Source: an actinobacterium LLX17
GTDB lineage: Bacteria > Actinomycetota > Actinomycetes > Propionibacteriales > Nocardioidaceae
Direction of reading: 5' to 3'
NCBI GenBank assembly: GCA_000471045.1
Contig: KI301992.1
Span: 750,606-814,605 of the forward strand
DNA: 64,000 nucleotides
The notes beneath the pieces were generated by a model, which was not told where the DNA came from, did not search any database, and was given only the letters and a program-made list of their open reading frames with translations. Positions 55,532 through 63,655 of the stretch are shown here, one piece after another. The translations under genes were made by a program, and so were the position numbers. Every line of letters starts with the position of its first letter. Position 1 is the first letter of the stretch.

Positions 55532-56515
55532 GTGGTCTCCACTCACCACCGGGCCCGTCGGGCTGCCCTTGCGGCAGCCTCCGCGGCCCTCGTCACCCTG
55601 GGTCTCACCGTTCCGTCTGCCGTGGCCGAGCCCGACCGGGCCGCCACCGTGGCCGAGGTCGAGCAGGCGTTCCACGCCGCCGCGGCCGCCAACGAAGAGG
55701 TCAACCAGCTTGATGCCGATGTCGCCCGCACGCAGGCCGACATCGCGTCGCTGGACGCCGAGATCGCCGGCATCCAGACCACGTACGACGAGCAGCGCGC
55801 CGTCCTCGGTGCCGCCATCGTGCAGCAGCAGATCGACACGCCGCTCGGTCCGACCGCGAGCCTGCTCGGCAGCGACGACCCCGAAGCGTTCCTGGAGGGC
55901 CTGAGCGCCGTCCAGGCCTTCAGCTCGACGCAGGCCGAGGCGCTCGACGCCTTCGGCACGGTCAGCGCCGACCTGAACACCCGCAAGGCCCAGATGCAGC
56001 AGCTGCAGAGCTCGCTGGAGGCCGCGCAGGCCGACGCCGAGGCCAAGAAGGCCGAGGTCCAGTCCGCCTACAACGCCGCCAAGGCCAAGCTCGACCAGCT
56101 CGATGCCGCTCAGCAGGCCGAGTTCACGCAGGCTGCCTCGTCCGAGGAGGTCGCCGGCCCCGTGGCGGCCAGCGGTCGCGCCGGCTCGGCCATCGAGTTC
56201 GCACTCGCGCAGGTCGGCAAGGCCTACGTCTACGGCGGTACCGGCCCCAACGCCTACGACTGCTCGGGCCTGACCCAGGCGGCGTTCCGTGCCGTGGGCG
56301 TCAGCATCCCCCGCGTGGCGGGCCCGCAGTACAGCGCCGCCACCAACGTCCCGATGAACCAGCTGCAGCCCGGCGACCTCGTCTTCTACGGCGACATGTC
56401 GCACGTCGGCATGTACATCGGCAACGGTCAGGTCGTCGAGGCGGCCAACCCGCGCACCGGTGTCCGTGTCGCCGGGATGTCGAGCAAGTTCACCAAGGCC
56501 GGCCGCTTCGGCTGA
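55532..56515 (+). CDS. NlpC/P60 peptidoglycan endopeptidase (RipA/Rv2190c type)
   Basis: A 327-residue secreted hydrolase. The GTG at 55532 gives a signal peptide (AALAAASAALVTLGLTV, cleavage near AVAEP); a long coiled coil follows (residues about 35-205), then the NlpC/P60 domain with the catalytic Cys in YDCSGLTQAAF, His in MSHVGMYIG and a third polar residue after it. It should cut peptide stems in the wall, as RipA-type enzymes do. TGGAG lies 7 nt before the GTG. Gene order matches Rv2190c. Confidence 0.92.
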   Translation: MVSTHHRARRAALAAASAALVTLGLTVPSAVAEPDRAATVAEVEQAFHAAAAANEEVNQLDADVARTQADIASLDAEIAGIQTTYDEQRAVLGAAIVQQQIDTPLGPTASLLGSDDPEAFLEGLSAVQAFSSTQAEALDAFGTVSADLNTRKAQMQQLQSSLEAAQADAEAKKAEVQSAYNAAKAKLDQLDAAQQAEFTQAASSEEVAGPVAASGRAGSAIEFALAQVGKAYVYGGTGPNAYDCSGLTQAAFRAVGVSIPRVAGPQYSAATNVPMNQLQPGDLVFYGDMSHVGMYIGNGQVVEAANPRTGVRVAGMSSKFTKAGRFG

Positions 56516-56537
56516 GTCCGTGTGAGGACGTGACGGC

Positions 56538-56543
56538 TACGGT
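56538..56543 (+). promoter_or_regulatory. -10 box TACGGT of the gluzincin-like gene (leaderless)
   Basis: TACGGT ends 6 nt before the GTG at 56550; no ribosome site is present. Confidence 0.5.
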
Positions 56544-56549
56544 GCTCGC

Positions 56550-57794
56550 GTGAGCACCCGACGCCGTCCGTCCCCGAACGTCGTCGCGCTCCTCGCCCTG
56601 GCCGTCCTCGTGGCGGTGGTGCTGCTCCTCCAGCGCCCGTGGGCCTCGGGTGACGACCGTGCGGCAGTCCTGCCGGAGGACCCGGCCGTCGCGGTCCGCG
56701 CACAGCTGGCGGCCGTGAGTGACGCGCTCGCGGCAGGGTCGAGCGACGACGTCGCGGCTGCGGCCGGCGAGGGTGAGGCCGCCGAGGAGCTCGCCGACGA
56801 CCTCATGACGTCGGTGCAGGCGACCGGGGTCTCCGGGGTCGACCTGCGGCTCATCAGCCTGGCGGCGGCTCCCGACGGCCCCGACGGCACGTACGCCGCC
56901 ACGACGCAGGTCACCTGGCAGCGCGATGAGGGATCGGTGCTGGGCGCCGGAGAGGTGCGGTCGACCGTCGAGCTCCGACTGCGACCCCGCGACGCCGACG
57001 GGTTCGACCTGGTGGGCGCCGATGCCGCACCTGGCGTCCCCCTGCCGGTCTGGCTTGCCGGTGAGGTCTCGGTGTCGGCAGTCGACGGAGTCACGGTGCT
57101 GCGCGTCGACGGTGGGTCGATCGACGGCCTGGACGCCATGGCCGCCGAGGCCCGGACCCAGGTCGCGACGGTGCTGGGGGACAGCCCCCTGAGCCCGGGG
57201 CCGGCCGAGCCCCGCATCCTCGTGCTGGACCCGCCCAGCGGTGAGCGCGCGGCGGCACTGCTCGGGCGCCCCGAGGCGGACGTGGCGGGCATTGCCGGCG
57301 TCTCGACCCGGCTCGACGGAGCGCCCGCCGTGGTGCTGAACCCCGACGAGTTCGACGCGATGGACGCTCGGGCCCGGCAGGTGGTCATCACGCACGAGGC
57401 GGTGCACCTGGTGACGGACGCGATCGCCTCGCCGCTGGAGACCTGGGTCGTCGAGGGCTTCGCCGACTGGGTGGCCCTGCGGGGCGACGGCGCGCCGCTC
57501 ACCGTGAGTGCGGGGCAGGTCCTGGCCCAGGTCGCGCAGGACGGACCACCGGCCGCCCTGCCGACCGCGGCGGACTTCGCCGGCGATCAGCTGGGCGCGA
57601 CGTACGAGGGCGCCTGGCTGGTCTTCCAGGTGCTGGCCGAGCAGACCTCGGCCGCGGCGGTGCTGAGCTTCTACGGCGACGTGCTGGCCGGCGTGCCGGT
57701 GCCGGAGGCGCTCGCCAAGATCGGCACCGACGTGCCGACCCTCACGGCGCAGTGGCAGGACTACCTGACGTACAACGCCTCGACCATGTCGTGA
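56550..57794 (+). CDS. Membrane-anchored gluzincin-like metalloprotease
   Basis: A 414-residue protein. An N-terminal anchor (VVALLALAVLVAVVLLLQRP) leads to an extracytoplasmic region of about 230 residues and then a zinc site: HEAVH in VVITHEAVHLVTDA, with the third ligand Glu in VVEGFADWVAL, the HExxH...E(G)xA arrangement of MA-clan peptidases. Substrate unknown. The last 34 nt overlap the convergent fadD gene. Confidence 0.75.
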   Translation: MSTRRRPSPNVVALLALAVLVAVVLLLQRPWASGDDRAAVLPEDPAVAVRAQLAAVSDALAAGSSDDVAAAAGEGEAAEELADDLMTSVQATGVSGVDLRLISLAAAPDGPDGTYAATTQVTWQRDEGSVLGAGEVRSTVELRLRPRDADGFDLVGADAAPGVPLPVWLAGEVSVSAVDGVTVLRVDGGSIDGLDAMAAEARTQVATVLGDSPLSPGPAEPRILVLDPPSGERAAALLGRPEADVAGIAGVSTRLDGAPAVVLNPDEFDAMDARARQVVITHEAVHLVTDAIASPLETWVVEGFADWVALRGDGAPLTVSAGQVLAQVAQDGPPAALPTAADFAGDQLGATYEGAWLVFQVLAEQTSAAAVLSFYGDVLAGVPVPEALAKIGTDVPTLTAQWQDYLTYNASTMS

Positions 57795-59515
57795 AAGTCC
57801 CGGACGACCGCGTGGCGCTTCACCTTGAACGAGGGTGTCAGGTAGCCGTTCTCCTCGGTCCAGTCCTCGTCGAGCACGATGAACTTGCGGATCGCCTCGG
57901 CCTGGGAGACCTGCGTGTTGGCGTCGTCGATCGCCTCCTGGACCTTGGCCTTCAGCTCGGGTGAGTCGAGCCGTCCGTCCCAGCCCTCGGGGTCGATCGT
58001 GACGAGCGCGGCCACGAACGGCTTGCCGTCACCCACGACGAGGCACTGGCTGACGACGGGGTGGGCGCGGACGCGGTCCTCGAGCACGGCGGGGGCGACG
58101 TTCTTGCCGCCGGCGGTGACGATGATCTCCTTCTTGCGACCGGTGATGCGGACGTAGCCGTCGTCGTCGATGTCGCCGAGGTCGCCCGTGGCGAACCAGC
58201 CGTCGGCGTCGATCGCCTCGGCGGTGGCCTCGGGGTTGTTCCAGTAGCCGCCGAAGACCTGCGGTCCCCGGAACAACAGCTCGCCGTCGTCGCCCAGGCG
58301 CACCTCGGTGCGGGGGAACGGCTTGCCGACCGTGCCGACGCGCTGCTCGTCGGGCGTGTTCACGGCGAGGGCCGCGGTGGTCTCGGTGAGCCCGTAGCCC
58401 TCGAGCACCGTGACGCCGATGCCTCGGTAGAAGTGCGCGAGTCGTTCGCCCAGCGGGGCGCCTCCGGAGATGGCCCACTCGGCGTGCCCACCCAGGGCGT
58501 CGCGCAGCTTGCCGAAGACCAGCCGGTCGAAGAGGGCGTGCCGGGCACGCAGCACCATCGACGGACGTCCCCCGTCGACCTGGGCGCGGCTGTGGGCGAT
58601 GGCGGTGGCGACCGCCTTGTCGAAGATCGGGCCCTTGCCGTCGGCCCACGCCTTGGTGCTGGCCGTGTTGAAGACCTTCTCGAACACCCGCGGCACGGCC
58701 AGCACGAAGCTGGGCTGGAACTCACCGAGGTGCTGGACGAGGTCCTTGACGTCGGCGGTGTGCCCGAGCTTGGCGCCGGACCGGATGGCGCCGATCTGGA
58801 TGATGCGCGCGAAGACGTGCGCCAGCGGGAGGAACAGCAGCGTCGAGGCGTTCTCGCGGCCGAACAGGTCGGGGAGCCGCTCGAGGGCGCCGGCGAGCTC
58901 GGAGCGGAAGTTGCCGTGGGTGAGCACGCAGCCCTTGGGGCGGCCGGTGGTGCCCGAGGTGTAGATGAGGGTGGCGGGGGTGTCGGAGGTCAGCGTCGCG
59001 CGGCGTGCCTCGAGCTCGGCGTCGGTGATGCCGTCGCCGGTGGCGGTCAGCGCGGCCACGGCGTCGGACTCGAGAGACCAGACCGAGCGGAGTGCGGGGG
59101 CCTCGCTGGCGGCCGCGTTGACGCGCTCGACGTGCTCGGCCGACTCCGCGACGCAGCCGACGGCGCCGGAGTCCGACAGGATCCAGGCGATCTGTGCGAC
59201 CGACGACGTCTCGTAGATCGGCACGGTCACTGCGCCGGCCCACCAGATCGCGTAGTCGAGCAGCGTCCACTCGTACCGGGTCTTGGAGAGCAGGGCGACG
59301 CGGTCACCGGGGTGCACGCCGCTGGCGACGAGTCCCTTGGCGACCGCCACGACCTCACGGTGGAACGTGCCGATCGTGACGTCGGTCCAGCCGTTCGGGG
59401 TGCGGCGGGCCAAGGCCACGGCGTCCGGGTCGACCAGGCGGTCGAGGACGTCCTGGGTGAGGTCGCCCCCGTAGGGGTCGGTCACGGTGCGGGTTGCGGG
59501 GGATTCTGCGCTCAC
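57761..59515 (-). CDS. Long-chain fatty-acid-CoA ligase (FadD15 type)
   Basis: A 584-residue AMP-forming ligase. The ATP loop LIYTSGTTGRPKGCVLTHGN, the YGLTETTAAL motif, the WFATGDLGDIDDDGYVRITGRKKE hinge read in parts, and the C-terminal catalytic lysine region (PSFKVKRHAVVRDFHD) are present. It activates long-chain fatty acids to acyl-CoA. The GTG start has TAGCCT 6 nt upstream (59522-59527, minus strand). It matches the fadD15 position in the conserved block. Confidence 0.93.
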   Translation of the reverse strand: MSAESPATRTVTDPYGGDLTQDVLDRLVDPDAVALARRTPNGWTDVTIGTFHREVVAVAKGLVASGVHPGDRVALLSKTRYEWTLLDYAIWWAGAVTVPIYETSSVAQIAWILSDSGAVGCVAESAEHVERVNAAASEAPALRSVWSLESDAVAALTATGDGITDAELEARRATLTSDTPATLIYTSGTTGRPKGCVLTHGNFRSELAGALERLPDLFGRENASTLLFLPLAHVFARIIQIGAIRSGAKLGHTADVKDLVQHLGEFQPSFVLAVPRVFEKVFNTASTKAWADGKGPIFDKAVATAIAHSRAQVDGGRPSMVLRARHALFDRLVFGKLRDALGGHAEWAISGGAPLGERLAHFYRGIGVTVLEGYGLTETTAALAVNTPDEQRVGTVGKPFPRTEVRLGDDGELLFRGPQVFGGYWNNPEATAEAIDADGWFATGDLGDIDDDGYVRITGRKKEIIVTAGGKNVAPAVLEDRVRAHPVVSQCLVVGDGKPFVAALVTIDPEGWDGRLDSPELKAKVQEAIDDANTQVSQAEAIRKFIVLDEDWTEENGYLTPSFKVKRHAVVRDFHDMVEALYVR

Positions 59516-59591
59516 GCTGGCAGGCTACTCGCCCCTGATCGGGGGCCGTGGAGCCGCAGCCCCGTGCGGCGGTGGGGTCGACCCCACGCCC

Positions 59592-59597
59592 TAGGAT
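59592..59597 (+). promoter_or_regulatory. -10 box TAGGAT upstream of the SRPBCC gene
   Basis: Transcription would start near 59604, with a 27-nt leader holding GAGGAG before the ATG at 59631. A conventional leadered start. Confidence 0.45.
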
Positions 59598-59630
59598 GGG
59601 CGGACAGGACGCAAGACCGAGGAGACCTCC

Positions 59631-60071
59631 ATGGCGCGCACGTCGAGCGACATCGTCATCGACGCACCGGCCGACGCCATCATGGCGGTGATCGCCGACT
59701 TCGACGCCTACCCCGAGTGGGCCACGGGCGTCCGCAGCACGCGCGTCGAGGCCACCGGCGACGGTGGGCGGGCCGACCGGGTGCACTTCGCGCTGGACGC
59801 GAGCCCGATCCGCGACGAGTACACCCTCGGCTACACGTGGGACGGTGACCGGTCGGTGTCGTGGGAGATCGTCGAGCCTGGCTCGATGCTGACCTCGATG
59901 GACGGTTGCTACTTGCTGGAGCCCGGCGCCGCCGGCACGAAGGTGACCTACCAGCTGCGGGTCGACGTCTCGATCCCGCTGCTCGGCATGCTCAAGCGCA
60001 AGGCCGAGAAGGTCGTCATCGACTCCGCCCTGAAGGGTCTCAAGCAGCAGGTCGAGGCCGCCGGTGCCTGA
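59631..60071 (+). CDS. SRPBCC (START-like) family protein
   Basis: A 146-residue helix-grip protein (SSDIVIDAPADAIMAVIADFDAYPEWATGVR, TYQLRVDVSIPLLGMLKRKAEK read in pieces) of the polyketide cyclase/START superfamily. It probably binds a lipid or other hydrophobic ligand. It heads a four-gene run with overlapping ends (60064, 60411) into the ROK kinases and lies next to fadD15 as Rv2185c does. Confidence 0.85.
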   Translation: MARTSSDIVIDAPADAIMAVIADFDAYPEWATGVRSTRVEATGDGGRADRVHFALDASPIRDEYTLGYTWDGDRSVSWEIVEPGSMLTSMDGCYLLEPGAAGTKVTYQLRVDVSIPLLGMLKRKAEKVVIDSALKGLKQQVEAAGA

Positions 60072-60414
60072 GCACACTGATGGGCCGCGGGCGACAGACC
60101 ACACCGGGGCGACAGACGACACCGAGCCCGTAGGGACGCTGGCCGAGGAGGCCATGAAGCTGTTCTCCGCGGTCGTGTCGCAGGCCGGCGAGCCGACGGC
60201 TGAGGACGAGCCGGCCGACGACGCGCAGCCCGGCTCCACGCACGGACCTGGCGAGTCGTGTCCGCACGGGTGGTGTCCGGTGTGCTCCACGGTGGAGTTC
60301 GTGCAGGACCACCCCGAGGTCGTTGCGCAGGTGTTCTCGGCGGGCCACGAGCTCCTCAAGGCGATGCGGTCGGTGGTCGAGACGGCAGCGGCTGATCGGC
60401 GGGGTGAGTCGTGA
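60064..60414 (+). CDS. Small conserved actinobacterial protein with CPxxxCPxC motif
   Basis: A 116-residue acidic protein. A disordered Asp/Thr-rich N-terminus leads to a helix (LAEEAMKLFSAVVSQ), a cysteine cluster (ESCPHGWCPVCSTVEF, plausibly a metal site) and a C-terminal helix (EVVAQVFSAGHELLKAMRSV). It overlaps the SRPBCC gene by 8 nt and the ROK kinase start by 4 nt, so it is co-translated. Function unknown. Confidence 0.75.
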   Translation: MPEHTDGPRATDHTGATDDTEPVGTLAEEAMKLFSAVVSQAGEPTAEDEPADDAQPGSTHGPGESCPHGWCPVCSTVEFVQDHPEVVAQVFSAGHELLKAMRSVVETAAADRRGES

Positions 60415-61337
60415 CCGGCACCGGCGGGGGCACCGGCTTGAGGGTCGGCGTCGACATCGGGGGCACGAAGATCGCTGCCGGGGTCGTCGACACCGAGGGC
60501 ACGATCGTGCGGATGGAGCAGTGCGCCACGCCCACGGCGGCCGAGATCCCCGATGCAGTGCGTCTCCTGGTGCGCGGTCTGACCGAGGGTGAGGACGTCG
60601 CGGGCGTCGGCATCGGCGCGGCAGGATTCGTGGGTGCCGACCGTCGCACCATCATCTTCGCGCCCAACATCGACTGGCGCGACGAGCCGCTCGCCGAGCG
60701 TGTCGAGGACGGTCTGGGTGTGCCGGTGGTCGTCGAGAACGACGCCAACGCCGCCGCCTGGGGCGAGTTCCGGTTCGGGGCGGGCCGCGACGTCGACGAC
60801 ATGCTGCTGATCACCGTGGGCACCGGCGTCGGTGGCGGCATCGTGCACGACGGCCGCATCTACCGCGGCGGCCACGGCATCGCGGCCGAGGTCGGTCACG
60901 TGCGCCTGGTGCCGGGCGGCCTGCCCTGCGGGTGCGGCCAGCGCGGCTGCCTCGAGCAGTACGCCAGCGGTACCGCGCTGGTGCGGCGGGCCCGGGAGGT
61001 CATGGAGCCCGACGACCCCACCACGCCGGTCTCGGGGCACGAGGTGACGCGGCGTGCGGCAGCCGGTGACCCCGAGGCCCTGGCGGTCCTGGCCGACGTG
61101 GGCCACGACCTGGGTCAGGGCATCGCGACGATGGCCGCCGTGCTCGATCCGCAGATGGTCGTGATCGGCGGCGGTGTCGCCGAGGCGGGCACCGACTTCG
61201 TCGACCCGGTGCGCCGAGCACTGGAGCTGCACCTGACCGCCACGGGTAGGCGGCCCGGTCCGGTGGTGCGCCCGGCCCTGCTGGGCAACGACGCCGGGCT
61301 CGTGGGAGCGGCCGACCTGTCGGTGCGGACGGACTGA
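60411..61337 (+). CDS. ROK-family glucokinase (first of a tandem pair)
   Basis: A 308-residue sugar kinase. The phosphate loop VDIGGTKIAAGVVD, the catalytic Asp in VVVENDANAAAWGEF, VGTGVGGGIV, the sugar-binding GHGIAAEVGHVRL and the zinc cluster CGCGQRGCLEQYASG make a complete ROK enzyme. The likely reaction is glucose to glucose 6-phosphate. The GTG start overlaps the upstream gene by 4 nt, and another ROK gene follows 2 nt after the stop. Confidence 0.9.
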   Translation: MTGTGGGTGLRVGVDIGGTKIAAGVVDTEGTIVRMEQCATPTAAEIPDAVRLLVRGLTEGEDVAGVGIGAAGFVGADRRTIIFAPNIDWRDEPLAERVEDGLGVPVVVENDANAAAWGEFRFGAGRDVDDMLLITVGTGVGGGIVHDGRIYRGGHGIAAEVGHVRLVPGGLPCGCGQRGCLEQYASGTALVRRAREVMEPDDPTTPVSGHEVTRRAAAGDPEALAVLADVGHDLGQGIATMAAVLDPQMVVIGGGVAEAGTDFVDPVRRALELHLTATGRRPGPVVRPALLGNDAGLVGAADLSVRTD

Positions 61338-61339
61338 CC

Positions 61340-62368
61340 GTGCCCGACAAGCTGGCGATCGGCATCGACATCGGTGGCACCAAGATCGCCGCGGGTGTCG
61401 TGGACGAGGACGGGCTGATCCTGGCGCGCCGGCGGCGCACGACTCCCTCGACCGATCCCGCCCTGGTGCTGGACGCCATCTCGGACCTGACGGCCGAGCT
61501 CGCCGCGGAGCACCCGGTCAAGTCCGTCGGCATCGGTGCCGCCGGCTTCATCGACTCCTCGCAGTCGACCGTGCTGTTCGCACCCCACCTGGCCTGGCGC
61601 AACGAGCCCCTGCGCGACCGCGTGGCTCGTCGCACCCGGCTGCCGGTGCTGGTCGACAACGACGCCAACGCCAGTGGCTGGGCCGAGTGGCGCTTCGGCG
61701 CGGCCCAGAACGAGCCGGACGTCGTCACCGTGACGCTGGGCACCGGCATCGGGGGAGCGATCCTCATCGACGGCCAGCTGTACCGCGGTGCCCACGGCAT
61801 CGCGGGGGAGTTCGGCCACCAGCTCGTGGAGCCGGACGGCCGGCCGTGCGAGTGCGGCAACGCCGGTTGCTGGGAGCAGTACGCGTCCGGCCGGGTCCTG
61901 ACACGCCGCGCGCAGGCGGAGGTCGCGTCCGGGTCGGACCTCGGCAACCGGCTGGTCGTGCTGGCCACGGCCGCCGAGCTCGTCGACGGCAGCCACGTGA
62001 CGCAGCTGGCGCGAGCCGGTGACGCCACCGCCACCGAGTGGGTCGCCGACGTCGGCCGGTGGCTCGGCATCGGCCTGGCCAACCTGTCGGCCTCGCTCGA
62101 TCCAGCTCTCTTCGTGATCGGCGGTGGCGTCAGCGACGCCGACGAGCTGCTGCTCGGACCGGCCCGGCAGGCCTACTCCGGCCAGCTGACGGGGCGTGGT
62201 TACCGGTCGGAGGCGCGAATCGTGCGAGCCCACCTCGGACCCGAGGCAGGCCTCGTCGGTGCCGCCGACATGGCCCGCATCACAGCACGGCGCCGCCGTC
62301 CGGCCCATCCCGCGGCCCGCGTGAGGGCAGCTGGGAGAACAGGTAGATCGCCCCGGCGACGAAGGTGA
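61340..62368 (+). CDS. ROK-family sugar kinase (second of the tandem pair)
   Basis: A 342-residue paralogue of the upstream kinase: IDIGGTKIAAGVVDEDG, VLVDNDANASGWAEW, LGTGIGGAIL, GAHGIAGEFGHQ and CECGNAGCWEQYASG are all intact. The two are clearly related along their length, suggesting duplication, but differ around the substrate loops. The last 29 or so codons are Arg/Pro-rich (ITARRRRPAHPAARVRA) and overlap the convergent gene by 89 nt; this tail has no counterpart in the first copy. Confidence 0.88.
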   Translation: MPDKLAIGIDIGGTKIAAGVVDEDGLILARRRRTTPSTDPALVLDAISDLTAELAAEHPVKSVGIGAAGFIDSSQSTVLFAPHLAWRNEPLRDRVARRTRLPVLVDNDANASGWAEWRFGAAQNEPDVVTVTLGTGIGGAILIDGQLYRGAHGIAGEFGHQLVEPDGRPCECGNAGCWEQYASGRVLTRRAQAEVASGSDLGNRLVVLATAAELVDGSHVTQLARAGDATATEWVADVGRWLGIGLANLSASLDPALFVIGGGVSDADELLLGPARQAYSGQLTGRGYRSEARIVRAHLGPEAGLVGAADMARITARRRRPAHPAARVRAAGRTGRSPRRRR

Positions 62369-62786
62369 AGCCGGCCGCGACCACCAACGGACGCGGCAAC
62401 CAGATCTGCAGGAACGTGCACAGCACCAGCAGCGACGGCGCGCCGAGCACGGCGCTCCACGCGGCCGTGCCGGCCCGTCCGCCGGTGTCCCAGCGCACGG
62501 GAGGAGCCTGGCGGTAGAACGGCTCGTCCGGCATGGCGTCGAAGACGTCCTCGGGGTCCGGCCGGAGCTCGGGCGGAACCTCAGAGGCGGGAGGTGTGGG
62601 ACGCGGGGAGGGCCGTAACGCCTCCCAGTCGTCGGGCTCGGGGTCGTCGAGCTCGAGGTCGTCGGGCAGCTCCAGCTCGAGACCGTCGACGATCTCGTCG
62701 AACCGCTGTCGGTAGTGGTCGTGCCCAGAGTGGTCGTGCCCAGAGTGGTCGTGCCCAGAGTCGTCGTGCCCAGAGTCGTCAGGCAT
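62280..62786 (-). CDS. Membrane protein with N-terminal GHDHS repeats
   Basis: A 168-residue protein. The N-terminus has four to five copies of the pentapeptide GHD(H/D)S (residues 3-24), a His/Asp-rich stretch able to bind metal. An acidic, proline-rich region and a PPVRWDTGG segment follow, then two transmembrane helices (SLLVLCTFLQIWL and VVAAGFTFVAGAIYLFSQL). No family is recognised beyond similarity to small actinobacterial membrane proteins. It overlaps the hydrolase stop by 8 nt and is co-transcribed with it. Confidence 0.7.
   Translation of the reverse strand: MPDDSGHDDSGHDHSGHDHSGHDHYRQRFDEIVDGLELELPDDLELDDPEPDDWEALRPSPRPTPPASEVPPELRPDPEDVFDAMPDEPFYRQAPPVRWDTGGRAGTAAWSAVLGAPSLLVLCTFLQIWLPRPLVVAAGFTFVAGAIYLFSQLPSRGPRDGPDGGAVL
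62716..62780 (-). repeat. 15-bp in-frame tandem repeats encoding GHDHS
   Basis: Four full units of TGGTCGTGCCCAGAG or its one-base variant (62716-62775) plus 5 nt of a fifth. The length, a multiple of 3, keeps the frame, so copy number could vary by slippage without frameshift. Confidence 0.85.
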
Positions 62787-63591
62787 CGGCGGGACCGTGC
62801 TCCCGTCCCAGGACGTGCTCGGCCACGAAGGCGTCGGTGCGCTGGAAGATGAGCGGCGCGTCGTGGTCGAGGGTCGCGACGTGGAAGGAGTCGATGAGCG
62901 AGACGTGCTCGACGACCGATCCGGCCAGACCGGCGCGCAGCAGGTCGAGCGTCGTGGTGTCGACGACGTGGTCGTCCTCGCTGCGGAACAGCAGCACGGG
63001 GCACTGCACCCGGTCGAGTCCCGACCGCACGTCCTTCCACATCGTCAGCTGCGAGGCCAGCGCCTTGAGCGGGGTGCGGTCGTACCCGATCTCGTCGACG
63101 CCCTCCTTCTTGACGTCGTTGCCGATGCCGGGCATCGAGGGGACGATCCACTGCAGGACGGGCACCAGCTTGACGTCGAAACGGCGCACTCCGAGTGCCG
63201 GATTGACCAGCGCCAGGGCGTCGACGTCGTCAGGACGCTTCTCGGCCAGACGCAGCGCAAGGCACCCGCCCATCGACAGTCCCGCCACCACCACGTGTTC
63301 GCAGCGGTCGCGCAGCTCGTCGAGCGCGGCGGAGAGCTCGCCGTACCAGTCGGTCCAGCGGGTGCGGTTCATGTCCTGCCACGTGGTGCCGTGCCCGGGC
63401 AGGCGCGGCACGCGCACGGTGTGCCCGCGCGCCGCCAGGTGTCGGCCCCACGGCACCATGGACGCCGGCGAGCCGGTGAAGCCGTGGCTGAGCAGGAAGC
63501 CGACCTCGTCACCATCGAACGCGAAGGGCTCCGCGCCCGGCTTCACGACGCTGGTCACGACTCGGGCAGCGTCACGGTTGGGGGAGGGCAT
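62779..63591 (-). CDS. Alpha/beta hydrolase (esterase / monoacylglycerol lipase-like)
   Basis: A 270-residue hydrolase of the carboxylesterase/monoacylglycerol lipase type: the oxyanion region LSHGFTGSPASM, nucleophile Ser in VVAGLSMGGCLAL, Asp in LLFRSEDDHVVD and His in DSFHVATLDHD complete the triad. It probably cleaves short or medium esters or acylglycerols, in keeping with the acyltransferase gene opposite. TACGAT lies 6 nt before the ATG at 63591 (63598-63603, minus strand); an in-frame start at 63633 is not supported. Confidence 0.87.
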   Translation of the reverse strand: MPSPNRDAARVVTSVVKPGAEPFAFDGDEVGFLLSHGFTGSPASMVPWGRHLAARGHTVRVPRLPGHGTTWQDMNRTRWTDWYGELSAALDELRDRCEHVVVAGLSMGGCLALRLAEKRPDDVDALALVNPALGVRRFDVKLVPVLQWIVPSMPGIGNDVKKEGVDEIGYDRTPLKALASQLTMWKDVRSGLDRVQCPVLLFRSEDDHVVDTTTLDLLRAGLAGSVVEHVSLIDSFHVATLDHDAPLIFQRTDAFVAEHVLGREHGPADA

Positions 63592-63624
63592 GGCGCCATC
63601 GTAGGTCTCGGCGCCGCGTCGGAG

Positions 63625-63630
63625 TAGAGT
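63625..63630 (+). promoter_or_regulatory. -10 box TAGAGT of the acyltransferase gene
   Basis: Transcription would start near 63637, giving a 20-nt leader with AAGGAGG ahead of the GTG at 63656. A normal leadered promoter. Confidence 0.45.
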
Positions 63631-63655
63631 CACGCCGGACGCTCAAGGAGGCGAC

